Source: Leptasterias polaris (Eukaryota; Echinodermata; Asteroidea; Forcipulatida; Asteriidae). From it: a stretch of 64,000 nucleotides of DNA. Positions 43,846 through 55,418 of the stretch are shown here, in pieces. The DNA is taken from assembly GCA_037783415.1 (NCBI GenBank), contig JAZGTN010000178.1, forward strand, positions 1,054,001 through 1,118,000, read 5' to 3'. A model generated the notes under the pieces. It ran no database searches and was not told the origin of the DNA. It saw only the letters and a program-made list of their open reading frames with translations. Within the stretch, counting starts at the first letter, position 1. Every line of letters starts with the position of its first letter. A program made the translations under genes and the position numbers.

Positions 43846-46301
43846 ATCAATATATATTATGGGAGATTTCAACATAGACCTCCTATCCCACGAATCCGAC
43901 CGTACTACTGGGGACTTTATGAATTGTCTTTTTAGTAATTATTATTTACCTTTAATTATCAAGCCAACCCGTATTACAGCTACTAGTGCTACCCTAATCG
44001 ATAACATTATCTGTAATAATACCGAAAATATCATTCATAGTGGCATTTTATTTGCGGAGATCACTGATCATTTACCTATATTTCAAGTAACTAAACTAGG
44101 TATTATTCAGCAAACCCAGGCAAATGACAATCAATTTAGAAGGGAGATTAATGAACATAATAAAACTGCTTTTTCCAATTCTCTGTGTAATGTTAAATGG
44201 GATGATGTGCTGTCATATGACGATGCTGATACAGCTTTTAATGTATTTCAAACTAAATACTCACACTTATATAATCAGCACTTCCCTTTAAAAAAAGTCA
44301 AAACTATACGTAAGTTAAAGTGCTGGATGACTACTGGTTTAATTAAATCTATAAATTATAAGCACAAACTTTATAAAAAGTACTTAAACAAACCGACATC
44401 CAATAATAAAATAAAATATTCTACATACCGTAACAAACTAACTGCCGTATTAAAGAAAAGAAAAGAAGATTTTTATAAAGAGAGGTTTGAAGAAGCTCAG
44501 CACAATATTAAAAAGACTTGGTCCATTATTAATTCGCTTGTAAAAAAAACAAAAAAAAAACAGTAAAATTGTTGACAGCATAAATCACAATGGACAGGAA
44601 ATAACCGAGCCAACGGAAATTGCAGACATGTTCAATAATTTCTTTACCAATATTGGCCCATCGTTGGACCGCACCATCCCACATGAAAATGCCACTTTTA
44701 ATGATTATCTAAAGGGAGGTTATGACAACACACTTTTCTTTAATCCAACTAGTCCATTTGAAATTTGCGAAATTGTTCAATCTTTTAAAAATGGAAAAAG
44801 TGCGGGATTTGATGACCTAAATCCAGATGTTTTGAAAGCTGTGGTCATGCACATTAGCATTCCACTAAGTCACATTTTTAATATTTCTTTGTCTAATGGT
44901 ATTTTTCCGACACAACTAAAAATAGCTAAAATTACACCCATTTATAAAAATGGAGATGAGTGTGAACTTGGTAATTATAGACCTATATCAGTTTTATCCA
45001 GCTTCTCCAAAATACTAGAAAAACTAGCGTATACTAGAACTATGTCCTTTCTTAATAAATTTAATATACTGTACAATGGTCAATATGGATTTAGAAGCGG
45101 CCACTCCACTGACATGGCCATAATTGACATGGTTAATAAGATATCCAAGACTTTTGAGGCTGGTTGTTCCTCTATAGGTGTCTTTCTTGACTTGTCAAAG
45201 GCATTTGACACTGTAAATCATAACATTCTAATTGAAAAGCTAAAGTTCTATGGCATAAGGGGAATTCCGCTGGAGTGGTTTCGTAGCTATCTTTCGAACA
45301 GGAAACAGTTTACTAAAGTTGGTTCTTCACATTCTGCTACGAATCTCATTACCTGTGGAGTTCCCCAAGGCTCACTGCTTGGTCCACTCTTGTTTTCTGT
45401 ATATATTAATGATATTTATAGCTCTTCAGATTTGTTAAATTTCATATTGTTTGCTGATGATACCAATATATTTTATGCGTGTGAAAAAAATAATGTATTA
45501 AATTCAATTCAAACAGTTAACAATGAACTAGGAAAAGTGTCCTTATGGCTTAGAGCAAATAGGCTCTCACTTAATCTTAAAAAATGTACTTGCATACTTT
45601 TTCACAAAAAGAAACATATCTCACTATCTCTGTCTGGTTGTGTTCAAATACAAATTGACGGAGTTCCTATTCAACAAGTGACTCATACCAAATTTCTTGG
45701 TGTTTATATAGACGAAAAACTCTCTTGGCAATTTCACATTAAACACATTGAGAATAAAATCGCAAAAAATATTGGTATCATATCTAGGCTTAAACATATT
45801 TTGCCTTGCTCTATCTTGCACATTTTATATTGTTCGCTAATTTTACCCTATCTCTCATATTGCAATATTATTTGGGCCAACACATACCACTCAAAACTTA
45901 ATAGGTTAGTAAAACTTCAAAAGAAATCAATTCGCATTATCAACAAGGTTCCCTTCGGGGAGCACACCGCTCCACTATTTCAAAAGTTAAATTTACTTAC
46001 CATTCTAAACATAAACAAGTATCAGCAAGATATTTTTATGTTTAAATTTATAAATAGATTACTTCCACCAACAGTCAATGCACTATTTAAAGTTAACCGT
46101 TTAGTCCATTCCCACAATACACGGTCTTCTTCTAAGATCCACATTCCGCACGCACAGTCAACTATGTTTCAGCATACCTTGTCCTACTCCGGCCCTGTTA
46201 ACTGGAACTCTCTTCCATTATCTCTATCTAAATGTAAATCCCTTAATACATTTAAAAAGAATCTAAAGCTTTATATGGTATCTTTACAAAGTTCAAGTTA
46301 A
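43846..46301 (+). pseudogene. Outer LINE endonuclease remainder and RT
   Basis: The first part (43859-44566) resumes the endonuclease: MGDFNIDLLSHES, ATSATLIDNIICNN, EITDHLPIF, then a Lys-rich linker. A +1 shift in the A-runs at about 44541-44562 separates it from the RT frame (44628-46301). The RT has FNNFFTNIGPSLD, FKNGKSAGFDDLNPDVLK, YRPISVLSSFSKILEKLAY, FLDLSKAFDTVNHNILIEKL, CGVPQGSLLGPLLF, catalytic LFADDTNIFY, FLGVYIDEKLSWQFHIKHI and a C-terminal SGPVNWNSLPLSLSK. The RT half itself is intact. Confidence 0.9.
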
Positions 46302-46384
46302 AAAATGTATGTCATTTACCATATTCAGTTGTTTATGCATGTATTACTCTCATCTTAATTTGCTTAAACTAGTATGGACTTTGT

Positions 46385-46486
46385 TTTTGTTTTGTCTGTC
46401 TGTCTATCTGTCCGGTCTACAGTCTGTCCGGACTGTCTGTCCGGTCTGTCTGTCCCGTCCGGTCTGTCTGTCCGTCTGGTTTTTTT
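46385..46486 (+). repeat. (CTGTC)n-like low-complexity repeat
   Basis: Imperfect repeats of 'ctgtctgtccgg' type lie in the 3' UTR of the outer LINE. Confidence 0.85.
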
Positions 46487-46714
46487 TCCTATTTTGCCAG
46501 TATGTAATTAGATTTGTAATTTACTGTGATTTACGGCATTCCCGCTACAAGCACCTGCTTCTAGGGTATTATTGCCGCCATCCCATTATTCTCTATTATT
46601 AATAATGTTAAATATTACAAGTACTCCTTCAGCCTTACAATATTGTAATTACTATTCTTGTGAACTTGTATTCAGTTGAAATGGAATGGAAATAAACGTA
46701 AACATGTAATGCTA

Positions 46715-47190
46715 GGGAAAATTCGGAAGATGCCTCCGCCCTAGAAAGTATTGCCGATGCACTTTCTTGCAGCAGCAAAGAGAGATCAACAAATGCCCCA
46801 TTCCATATTTTTTCTTTTAATGACAACGGAACATGTAAACCCAGGGGAGTAAACTCCCCCATTCTAGGAATTGGTTGGGGCTGATTTTGCAGAGAATGCA
46901 ATGATTCGCAAGTAACCTCACTGACCGGCCGGCCCCAATGGAACGTTAATAGCTGCCACATTATTACTGGTTTGTAAACCCCCATTAACGTTACTACCAC
47001 CTGTACTAAAAGAAGGTATACTTTCTACGTTACCCGAATTCGAAATGCTTGTGTCAGTATTAGCAGTAGGCCTATTATTGGTACTACTACTAGCTGCCAT
47101 CCCGTGATTTGGTCGCATCCTCTTAGCTGCAGGCTCGGGCGTCTCTGCAGTATCCAACAGATGAGCAGGCCGCTTGGACTGCCTTTTCAA
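46715..47190 (-). pseudogene. DIRS gag, N-terminal part
   Basis: Frame 47190-46918 begins MKRQSKRPAHLLDTAETPEP and is Ser/Thr/Asn-rich with a basic AAKRMR patch. The next frame (about 46930-46715) reads SLHSLQNQPQPIPRMGEF and LGLHVPLSLKEKIWNGAFVD; the LG.HV…KEKIW block is typical of DIRS gag N-termini. A frameshift near 46925 separates them. The fragment ends at the outer LINE's 3' border, where DIRS gag continues at 38252. Confidence 0.65.
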
Positions 47191-47863
47191 TTATGAGATA
47201 TCAAGTTCAGCGAAAAACCTAAAAGTCAAATTGTTGCTGGAGTAACACCAAGAACTTGAAGAGGATCAGTAAAATAACACAAAGAACTTATGGCACAGTT
47301 CACATGTTAGGCAATTTAGCAGGATGCGATCTCTGATAGCCTTCAAGTATAAACTCCTCAGCTCAAGTATCACGGAATTGATGTTCCAGCAGATAGCAAT
47401 GCCAAAGATGTTAACAATAAGTTCTCTTGTAATGTTATGTAGGAATTGCTATAGTGTGGAACTAGCCGAGTACTAGCTACTAGGTACAACTGAAACTTCC
47501 GCTTGACACCATGCACTATGGTATTGGTAGATGATTAAAATTGATGGAGCTCACATAGACGTAGTGACCTCCGTGATAGCTGTGACAATATGAGAACAAT
47601 TTTCTCCTCCAGAACAGAGCTCCAAAAAAGCTTGCAAAGCAAGTTCTGAAATTTGCCACAACAGCACATCTTCTGACCACCTGGCATTTGTCCCTCCAGT
47701 GAAGGGCAATAATGAATGACCATGAGCTCACCCCAGGGAAATTACTTTAATAAAAGGAGGGGGGGGGGGGTTCAATTTGAACAACCCCCCCAAGCTAAGA
47801 ATAAATCATTTGATCTCTGAATGATAAAATGTGTTATTAAAAGAAAAAGTGTGTTTGCTGACC
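47191..47863. other. Spacer upstream of DIRS gag
   Basis: May include the DIRS 5' untranslated region and terminal repeat, but no matching repeat was found at the other end. A run of about 14 G lies at 47757-47771. No gene recognised. Confidence 0.4.
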
Positions 47864-48640
47864 TTATTGCCAGTATACAACCTTCATATGCCAATCAGCC
47901 CAACAGTTGGATCCCGGCTGTCCGATGCACAAGTATTTCTTGCAGGAGTCGCACCAGAACACAGTCTTACTCCTTTTAGGCAAGTCCTTATCTGTGAGAT
48001 GGGGATTTGCCACTTTGGCCCGCCTGTATTTTTCAACACACACAACACATCTGTTGTTACCTGTTGCATCTGGTGATCTTTCCACAGTGTGCTGTCCGTA
48101 GTTCAGAAGGCGGGCATCAGGATTGCCGTCCGACCGACGTCGTCCTTGCCGAGTGGGGGCACGTACATCCCCAACAAGCTGTCAACAGAGCTTCTCCAAG
48201 AAGGCATGGAATGTGTAGATCCTATGACCTGGCTGATTGTGAGGTGTAGTGATCCATCAACACATGACTTTTATAACTTACCCACAAGAAGAACTTCATG
48301 ACGAGTCTTCGTGGCCACTTGTAGTGTGTATTGGCACTGTTGGAGTCTTGTCATCTGATCGCTCTTATCGGTTCCACCCATATACTGATTGTACGATTTT
48401 ACTGCTTTGGGGCAGGAGATGTCAACCCTCTTATGCTGCTTGGCATCATATCTCTGTACTGTTGTTGCTGGTGCATCAACATATATGGAAGTCACAAAGT
48501 ACACAGTCTTTTTGTCTTGCCATGCAATGGCACCCACCTTCCCATTGAAGAGTAACTCGGAGTCTCCCTTCCTCAGGTCAACCTTCTTCTTCATCAGTTG
48601 CTTTGGAAATAATCTCCTATTAGTAGGGCTAGCACACTAT
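47864..48640 (-). pseudogene. PiggyBac-like transposase remnant (C-terminal half)
   Basis: Minus strand 48640-48271 encodes NRRLFPKQLMKKKVDLRKGD, GKVGAIAWQDKKTVYFVTS and CPKAVKSYNQYMGGTDKSDQ. The last matches the GG-(I/T)-D-x-x-D block that holds the third catalytic Asp of piggyBac transposases. After a poorly conserved, frame-broken linker (48270-48090), 48085-47864 encodes the C-terminal Cys-rich finger (RCVVCVEKYRRAKVA … WCDSCKKYLC). The N-terminal half with the first two aspartates is absent. It belongs to a different piggyBac subfamily from the gene at 28.3-30.1 kb. Confidence 0.75.
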
Positions 48641-48659
48641 TTTTTGAAGTGCTTACAAT

Positions 48660-49019
48660 CTCTTTAATTTTGAGGTTATTGGATAGAACATGTCAAAAGA
48701 AAAAGAATGGTGGTTGAATGACCAACATTGCTTTACGCAAAGCGAAGTTATGACCAAACAAGCGTTCATCCAAACACTATGGGAAATCGTCGCTAAATAG
48801 CCAAATTAGGCCAAATAGAACGAAAAGGCATTTTCAAATTAGCATAAAACAGAAAAAAGCAGGTATAAACCTCCTCTTTTGTTTTTGTTGCTAAGTTTCC
48901 TACATATTTGCAATTAAAATAAATTTCAGTTTGTCAGGAAGGCTAATTTACACAATAAATTATGTAAAAAATGCCATTTTATGCTAAAAACGCCCATCCG
49001 CAAGCTAAAAAAATGAAAT
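48660..49019. other. No recognisable gene
   Basis: AT-rich sequence upstream of the piggyBac remnant with short inverted and repeated A/T tracts. No protein motif seen. Confidence 0.4.
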
Positions 49020-49600
49020 CAGTTTTTGAAATCAGTTTTTGAGGCATAACTTCACTTTGCTTTGTTTTTTTAAAACCAAATTTGGACCACACATAGACAC
49101 ATACTTCTGATATAAATAGAACTCTTAATGTACAGTTTTGCTGTACTTAAAGCATTTTTTCTTAATTTTTTGACCAAAAATATGCAAATTTAGTTAATTA
49201 ATATGCGAAAACGACGTATTTCCGGCATGGAATGACATATCTTTCCCAATTTTGGCACATGTGTTTATTATGATATTGTGGATACTTTTGGATAGTTGTT
49301 ATGTGAAAAAGACCTTAAGTTTTGAAATTAATCCACAATTATTTCCAACCACAAACACAACCTAATTAATATGCGTAAATGAAATATTCTTCAACAAAAT
49401 GGTATGTATCTCAAACAAATTTGGCATCTACTTTCATTGTAATATTGCAAATGCTTAAGAGGTAGTTGGGAAAAAGAATCTAAAGTTTTAACATTACCCA
49501 AATTTTTTTTTTTCACTTAATTATACAATCATGTATTTTAAAACCACAAATGTTGCCTATTTAATATGCATGAATAAAACATATTGATAGTTTTGATTTG
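49020..49600 (+). repeat. Three diverged tandem units of about 180-190 bp
   Basis: The marker 'taattaatatgcg' (49195), 'taattaatatgcg' (49363) and 'tatttaatatgca' (49557) closes each unit. Between the markers, related phrases occur ('caattttggcacatgtgttt' against 'caaatttggcatctactttc'; 'aaagaccttaagttttgaaa' against 'aagaatctaaagttttaaca'). The units are strongly diverged, so the array is old. Confidence 0.6.
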
Positions 49601-49832
49601 TTCTCCACCTTGAATTTTTATTATCAGTTCAAAATCTTTTAAACCGATCAAATAAAACATGACTGATTTGAAGTTAAAAGTACTTCACTATTTGTGCCCC
49701 ATTTTTCATTTTCTGTTTTGTCCTATTGTTTACTTTTGACTTAAACAGCCTTTTGTACAGCGGAGACTTCTCTTCATATCCTAAAAGTCCATTAAATTGT
49801 TAAATTGTTGTGCAGCATGTCAAGTTCAAGAG

Positions 49833-52800
49833 TCAATCAATCAGCTGTGTTGAAAAATACTTATTGAAGTAGGCATTGTATTTTCTACTGACATCTCTAG
49901 CAGCAGCATCATCCAAAGTCAAAAAACGCATACTAGGATCCGGAATTAATTCAAGTTCACATGCAAACACAAACTTGCGCTCCACATCTCCAGCTTGTTC
50001 AATGGATGATGAGGGCCATCCCCCCACTTTCCACTGGGATATCGTTTTAGCCAGTTAACAGTTGCAATGTCTTCCGAGATTACTGTGGCGACCACTGCCA
50101 GAAACCAACCATAATATTCATAAGCAATCGCAACGGTGTCTGCTAGTTTCCAAGCATACTCTGCCATCATCTGCTCACTACTGTCTGCTGTTGCCACCGA
50201 TGTTTCTGCTGTATCTTTCTCTTCCTCGTCTGTTTCTTCCTCATCGGACTCATCTTCTGTTTCCTCTCTCTCTCCCTCCTGGTTAACAGTTTCATTATCT
50301 TCCAATGTTTGCTCATCAATTTGTAATTCACTTGGCTGCAAGTTATGGGTGTGAATGTACTCCACAATTGTTTGTAAGTTTAAGCTTAGTTTGTTCACTG
50401 AATTTTTCTCCTGTGGGTTGCTAAAAGACAGAGTGCTCTTGAGGGGCTTTGACATCTGCTTTGTTAAGCTGTACTTATTCTTCAGATGGGTGGTGTGTTT
50501 TCTAAGCACTTCTAGTTTGCGTGTTTTAGAGGCCTGGCTTTGTTCCAAATTGATCACATCCTCTGTGGATCTGCATTCCCCTCCAGTTTGTGCAATGTAC
50601 CTTTGTCTTTCCACTGCTAGTCGTTTCTGCTTTCTCTTCTTCTCATCATAGGTTGCTTTTGCCATCGTAATTGCCTTAACCTTCTGTTGCTGATTTAAAG
50701 CTGTACGATTTGAGTATTGTTTTGCCCATTTCCGTGTGGCGGTTCTGATCTGCTTCATAACCTTTGCAAACTTGCTGGGATCCTTCTTTTGAAGATTCAG
50801 AAGGTATCTGCTTAATTTCTGCGGTAGGCCATTTTGCCCTCTGCAGCCATCACTCCTATTTTGTTGGACTTTCGAGTCTTCGCTGTCTGCTGCCATAACT
50901 CTTCTGACATCTCGCCGCTGTACTTTCCGTCCAACTGGTCACCATGCCGCCTCTTAAAAAGCACTTTGAGATTCGTACACTGTGCTTCCAACACTTCTTT
51001 TGTTAGCGAGTTGAACTCCTCTGGCTGCTTGGTGTATAATTCATGAAAAACCTCATCTCTCACTGGTTCAATTGCTTCGAAGATTGTAGTCATCTCCTCG
51101 TTAAGCAGTGGTGATGCATCTTTGCTACAAGCCTCCAACAGATTGTATGCAGTCTGCACTATCTTTCCAAGTTCCAGGATGTGCACATCAGGGTGCTCTG
51201 TTAGCTTCCAGAATGGTTCGGTGACCTGCTTGTGCAGAATTCCCAAAGCACGCACTCCAGCAAGAAGCTGCTCACACTGGATGTCGGCTAGAACAGCCTG
51301 GAGAAGCTTTTTTTCAGCTCTCACCCATCCTTCTAGAAACATGGTCTTGATGTGGATCCGATGGAAGAATATCCCGGCTGCGTTGCTGAAGAGAACGTTA
51401 AATCGGTTTGCTCGAAACGGCACCACTTTTACTCGCGGTATGTCTTGCAGAATACAAAAGGAGCGGAAATTGGAGATGCATCCCAATTTCTGGTCCCCAC
51501 CAGGAGCAATGGCATCTGACGCTGTCCTCACCAATCGTTGTACAGCAGAATCTGCATGTTTCCAGGAGTAGTTACCATCTTTATCTTGAAAACCCTTAAG
51601 GGACTCTACACCTAGTTGACCAAATTTGGTGCGCCATGTTGTTTCCAACTGTTTCATAGCTGCATCGCAGTATGTAGCTGCTCCAATAAGCAGATTGCAA
51701 AAGAAATGGTTCATATTACCCAGTTGCTCTTGAGCTGCATTGTCAAGCTGGTCCAATTGCTCCTGAACGTCAGGAAGAATAGTCCTGCGGTACATCTCTA
51801 ATTTGTCATTAAAACTCTTCTGCGTGGCTGCCTGGTCTCCCATTGTGTTTTTGATTCGGCTCAACAGCTCCTTGGAAGCAGCAGAGGCATCACCATCATT
51901 CAGCGCATCACCCAACTTCTCCATGATAAAGTTGAGGGCTTCCAGCTGAGTCGCAGAATCTCCCGAAGGTACATCCAGCAGTCCAAGTGTCCTTGTTCCA
52001 GCATCAGTTGTGATTTGAAAACCAATAACTTTGTTGCCATCTCTAGAGGTACCATCACTGTGTAAGGTTGCATGCTTGGTATTGCCGAGTTCATCAGCAA
52101 CTTGTATTGTGGACGCTGAATTGCAGTCTTTAAATCGCTCTCGGCAGTAGGTTTCCTTAGGAAGATCATCTAGGGAAATGTCAAACCTTCCGATGGTTGA
52201 AAGAATAACTTGGGTGACTTCAGACATCCTTCGGGAGCTAATTCCCAGGCTAGCTAATGTCATGAAGGCAAGTTTCACATTGTCAGAAAAGTGACCTGAT
52301 GCATCTTTAATCAGTGGCTTGTTTTCACTCCGAAGAATGTTGATTTCCTCTTCTGCAAGTTGTAAATCACTCCTCAGATGTTTTGCCTTTAGTCTCAACT
52401 CCTTCAGCTTTGCCAGGAGATGCATGGTGTTGTCGCGTGGTGTGGGAGGCCTGATATTCTTTGTAGCTGTGCATTTAAGTTTTCCCACCTTCTGGCGGAG
52501 AGATTTCAGTTGTCTGTTTTTTTTCTGGAGCAAGCTGTTTTTATTTTTCAGTGCACGAGTGAGAACTTGGACGTTTGTTTTCAGTTTGTTAAAGTTCTTC
52601 ATGGATAGTTTGTTCTTTTCAGACTTTAAGTTCTAAATTTCTCTTTCTTTGGTTTCAAATCGACGTTTGACATTGTACGGCCGGAACTGTACTTCTTGAT
52701 CTGCTAATTGCTTTGCACGCATTTGAAGTCGAGCTTCTTTCTTCTTATCCGATTTCTTTTTCTTTTTGATGCTCTGATTTACTTCCCTCAGTTCTATATT

Positions 52801-53035
52801 TTTTGCCGTAGCTGTGACCGAACATCAGATTGAGAAGTCTCCAGTGTCCTTACTTTATTAAGGTTCTGTGTTAGCTGCTTCTTTAGATTCATTCTCTCTT
52901 TCTTTAACTTCACATTGGCATGTTCAAGCCTGACCAATTTTGCATCATTCTGAATTGATTGTGGTGGATGGTCTGTGACTCGTTCTTCAGCAAATGAAAA
53001 CATTGTCTCCTTATACTTCCTTGTTCGAGAGCGAG
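49833..53035 (-). pseudogene. Transposase-like protein of an unnamed family, decayed
   Basis: The main frame (52602-50812, 596 codons) starts with a coiled coil and then a conserved region (LAFMTLASLGISSRRMSEVT; LHSDGTSRDGNKVIGFQITT; IKNTMGDQAATQKSFNDKL). The two Asp-containing motifs and their spacing recall an RNase H-like transposase family I have seen as 'uncharacterized protein' in cnidarians and fish. A shift near 50830 leads to a basic helical region (RTATRKWAKQYSNRTALNQQ) and an acidic stretch. Near 50140-50060 a DTVAIAYEYYGWFLAVVATV block resembles a Tudor-like fold. A second shift in a C-run near 50020 leads to the C-terminus (DVERKFVFACELELIPD). Upstream coding (52634-53035) continues the coiled coil with one TAG near 52634 and a shift near 52800. 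The 5' end abuts a DIRS fragment. Confidence 0.6.
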
Positions 53036-53517
53036 CTCTCGATTGGCACTGTAAAAAACTATCGGTCAGCAATTGGAGCGGTCCATAGGGGATTCCCCGA
53101 TGGCACCTCCGTGTCAGACAACCCGGCCCTCCGCCAACTCCTGAAGGGCATGTTTGTCTCTCGACCCCCAACGCGTCGGCTAGTTCCGGCTTGGGACCTC
53201 CCTAGCGTACTTTCTATTCTACGCTAACGGAGCCTTCTTTTGAGCCGATGGGCAGTTCGACTTTGCTCCACCTGTCCATCAAGGTGGCATTCCTGCTGGC
53301 AGTTGCTACGTCGCGCCGACGTAGCGAACTCCATGCGTTGTCAATCGAGGCGGGCCACAACAGGTGGGAACCTGACGGGGTTCGCCTCATTCCCCGTACC
53401 GGGTTCCTAGTGAAGAACCAGTCCGAGTCGTTTGTTCCTCCGGACATCTTTGTCCCAGACATTAAGTCGCGGTCATCTGTCCTGGGGGATCGTTTTTGGT
53501 GCCCGGTCCGGGAGTGA
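53036..53517 (+). pseudogene. DIRS tyrosine recombinase fragment
   Basis: Plus-strand frames encode LSIGTVKNYRSAIGAVHRGF, LLKGMFVSRPPTRRLVPAWD, then after a one-base shift near 53222 LLHLSIKVAFLLAVATSRRR and SELHALSIEAGHNRWEPDGV. This is the middle of a DIRS-type tyrosine recombinase, with the first catalytic Arg in the RRRSELHAL block. The end with the HxxR and catalytic Tyr is missing. It lies on the opposite strand from the large DIRS at 31-47 kb, so it is a separate copy. Confidence 0.8.
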
Positions 53518-53769
53518 CAGATTGTTCATGTTTTTCAAATGTCTTTTCTAGGTTGAATCCATGATGGTTTCGGAAGATGATTCCTGGTGATCCATGATCC
53601 ATGGTACATCCACAGTGAGTCTGTAGTGCAAATTGAGGCCCCCTGCACAACCTGATTATCTATGCGAGAGGTGTACCTCATGAAATTGTTCAGCAGAAAA
53701 TGAGACAATAATACATAACACACCAGGTGGGCTGCCAACCTGTTTGCGCAAAGCATCATTGAAATTAGA
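53518..53769. other. Spacer between DIRS fragment and minisatellite
   Basis: No gene recognised. It contains 'aggttgaatccatgatggtt' at about 53550, which recurs in related form just after the minisatellite at 54358. Confidence 0.4.
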
Positions 53770-54357
53770 CCTTGATCCTCAATCTGGCTCTATCGGACCC
53801 CACTGTGTTTGACCATTTAACATTCAGCATCAAGGAGCCTAGCCTTGCAAGCGCACTCTTCCAAGCTGTAAAGTTATTTGATTGACCCTTATTCTCAATC
53901 TGGCTGTGATGGACACCTCTGTATTTGACATTAAAGCATCCAGGAGCCCAACCTCACTAGCACATTTTTCAATGCTGCTAATTCATTTGATTGGCCCCAA
54001 TCCTCAATCTGGCTTGGTCTGTGGACTCCTCTGTATTTGACATTCAGCATCCAGGAACCCAACCTCACAAGCACACTCTTCAAAACTATTCAGTTATATG
54101 ATTGGCCCTGATTCCCAATCTGGCTCTGATGGACACTTCTGTATTTGACATTCAGCATCAAGGAGCCCAACTTTGCAAGCACACTCTTCAAAACTATTCA
54201 GTTATATAATGGGCCCTGATTCCCAATCTGGCTCTGATGGACTCCTCTGTATTTGACATTCAGCATCCAGAAGCCCAACCTGACAAGCCCACTCTTCAAA
54301 GCTGTTAAATTATTTGATGTGCCCTGATTCTCAATCTGGTGGACACCTCTGTATCGA
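53770..54357 (+). repeat. Minisatellite, about six units of 110 bp
   Basis: The marker 'tcaatctggct' or 'ccaatctggct' recurs at about 53779, 53897, 54005, 54116, 54224 and 54331. Units also share 'tgtatttgacattcagcatc' and 'agcacactcttcaaa'. Divergence between units is moderate. Confidence 0.9.
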
Positions 54358-55077
54358 CATAGGTTGAATCCAAGACGGTTCTGAGTCCTGTATTGTTTGT
54401 ACTAAAAGTTGCCTTTGCAATGAAAGTTAAGTGCAATGTTTTTTAACTCATTGTGCTTTGGCATTCAGTTTTGCTGTTGTAGTTTTTATTTAAATGAACT
54501 ATGTAATTGTGCAATACTGCAAGATGTTTACAAACATGCAGATTAAGAACTATACAAATTATGATTTAAATTAGTTGGTATTATTAAAGGTGTCAGTAAT
54601 TGAAAAAGTTGGATAATTGTTTTGTTTTTAAGTCGGATAATTTAAAACATGTTAATGGCATTGATGATGACCAAATTGTCAAATTGTCAATCGGAATGAC
54701 ATAAAGAATATTTCAGCTTGAAAATGCCATTGGATTGCCTTGTCAAGGATGACGCCTTCCTCAACTACTGGTGGATTACAATGAATGCACTCTTACTCAA
54801 ACGTACCATCCTCAATGACGGAGCTGTAATATTTGTGTTTAACTTCAGAGCAATCAGAGGAAAAAGAGGATAGCCTTGTATAATTTTATGCAATTTGACA
54901 AATTCAATGTATTACCAGTGGCGGCCTCAAAATTGCCCTAAGTGACATGGCATTATTTTAATGATTATTTTCACTGAGCACTCGTGACATAAAGCAGTTT
55001 CCCAGGCAGCTTCCTGTAGCAATCAGGTATGAGACATTTCAGACTTTAATCTGAATTCAGACTTTTTTTGCAAGTTG
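54358..55077. other. No recognisable gene
   Basis: Begins with 'aggttgaatccaagacggtt', a relative of the sequence before the minisatellite. The rest is AT-rich with no motif. Confidence 0.4.
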
Positions 55078-55215
55078 TTTTGACCATAGCAGAGTTGTTC
55101 TTGAAGCTAAATGTCAATACAACACAAATGTAAACAAGTACTGATGTAACAAAAGCAGTCAAATGAAGAGAAATAAAAAGAGAGAGAGGCAGAAAGCAAA
55201 CAGAAAAAGGAGATA
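55078..55215 (+). repeat. Dispersed repeat R1, copy b
   Basis: Reads 'gaccatagcagagttgttct' then 'taaatgtcaatacaacacaa', related to copies at 7059-7205 and 59150-59420. Confidence 0.6.
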
Positions 55216-55418
55216 GAGGGAGATTGTAGAGGAATGGGGCTGGTTTAACCAGAAGAGGAATGAAGAAATAGTCAGTTTCTCCTTGGATGGTCAGTCCATC
55301 AGGTTTAATTGTTTTGAGGCGCCTTATCAACAGTTTCTTTCAGTACTCAGATGAACAGTCTCTCTGTGGTTTACCAAGTGCCTTAATACCCTGTAAAATC
55401 ATGTAGCCTAGTGACACT

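Larger units (their letters stand above)
39313..43850 (+). mobile_element. Inner LINE with intact ORF1 and ORF2
   Basis: Two overlapping intact frames (ORF1 39319-40797, ORF2 40737-43625) are followed by a 220-bp 3' UTR and a 'taaataaaataaataaataa' tail near 43825-43848. The element starts only about six bases before the ORF1 ATG, so either the 5' UTR is missing or its 5' end is naturally there. Both frames being intact implies recent insertion and possible activity. Confidence 0.9.
38256..46711 (+). mobile_element. Outer LINE (CR1/Jockey-like) inserted in DIRS gag
   Basis: It lies on the plus strand between the two halves of DIRS gag; CTA occurs at both borders (38253-38255 and 46712-46714), either a 3-bp duplication or microhomology. 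Its single protein (endonuclease then RT) is split by the inner LINE at about 39313-43845. The 3' end has an AATAAA near 46691. The first 440 bp are leader with no ORF1, so the element is either 5'-truncated or lacks ORF1. Confidence 0.85.
30936..47190 (-). mobile_element. DIRS retroelement, host of a nested insertion cluster
   Basis: Read on the minus strand and ignoring inserts, the order is gag N-terminus (47190-46715), gag remainder (38252-37633), RT (37748-36699), RNase H (31471-30936). The outer LINE separates the gag pieces, and the Gypsy element separates RT from RNase H. At both points the DIRS frame continues on the other side (…EFSL then EGSQMVV; …FLGL then LIALTH), proving these are insertions. 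The tyrosine recombinase expected after RNase H is missing, so the copy is 3'-truncated. No inverted terminal repeats were identified. Confidence 0.8.

Noticed and set aside
46309..46602. Plus-strand frame rich in Cys and Leu
   Set aside because: It is the (CTGTC)n repeat and 3' UTR of the outer LINE read as protein.
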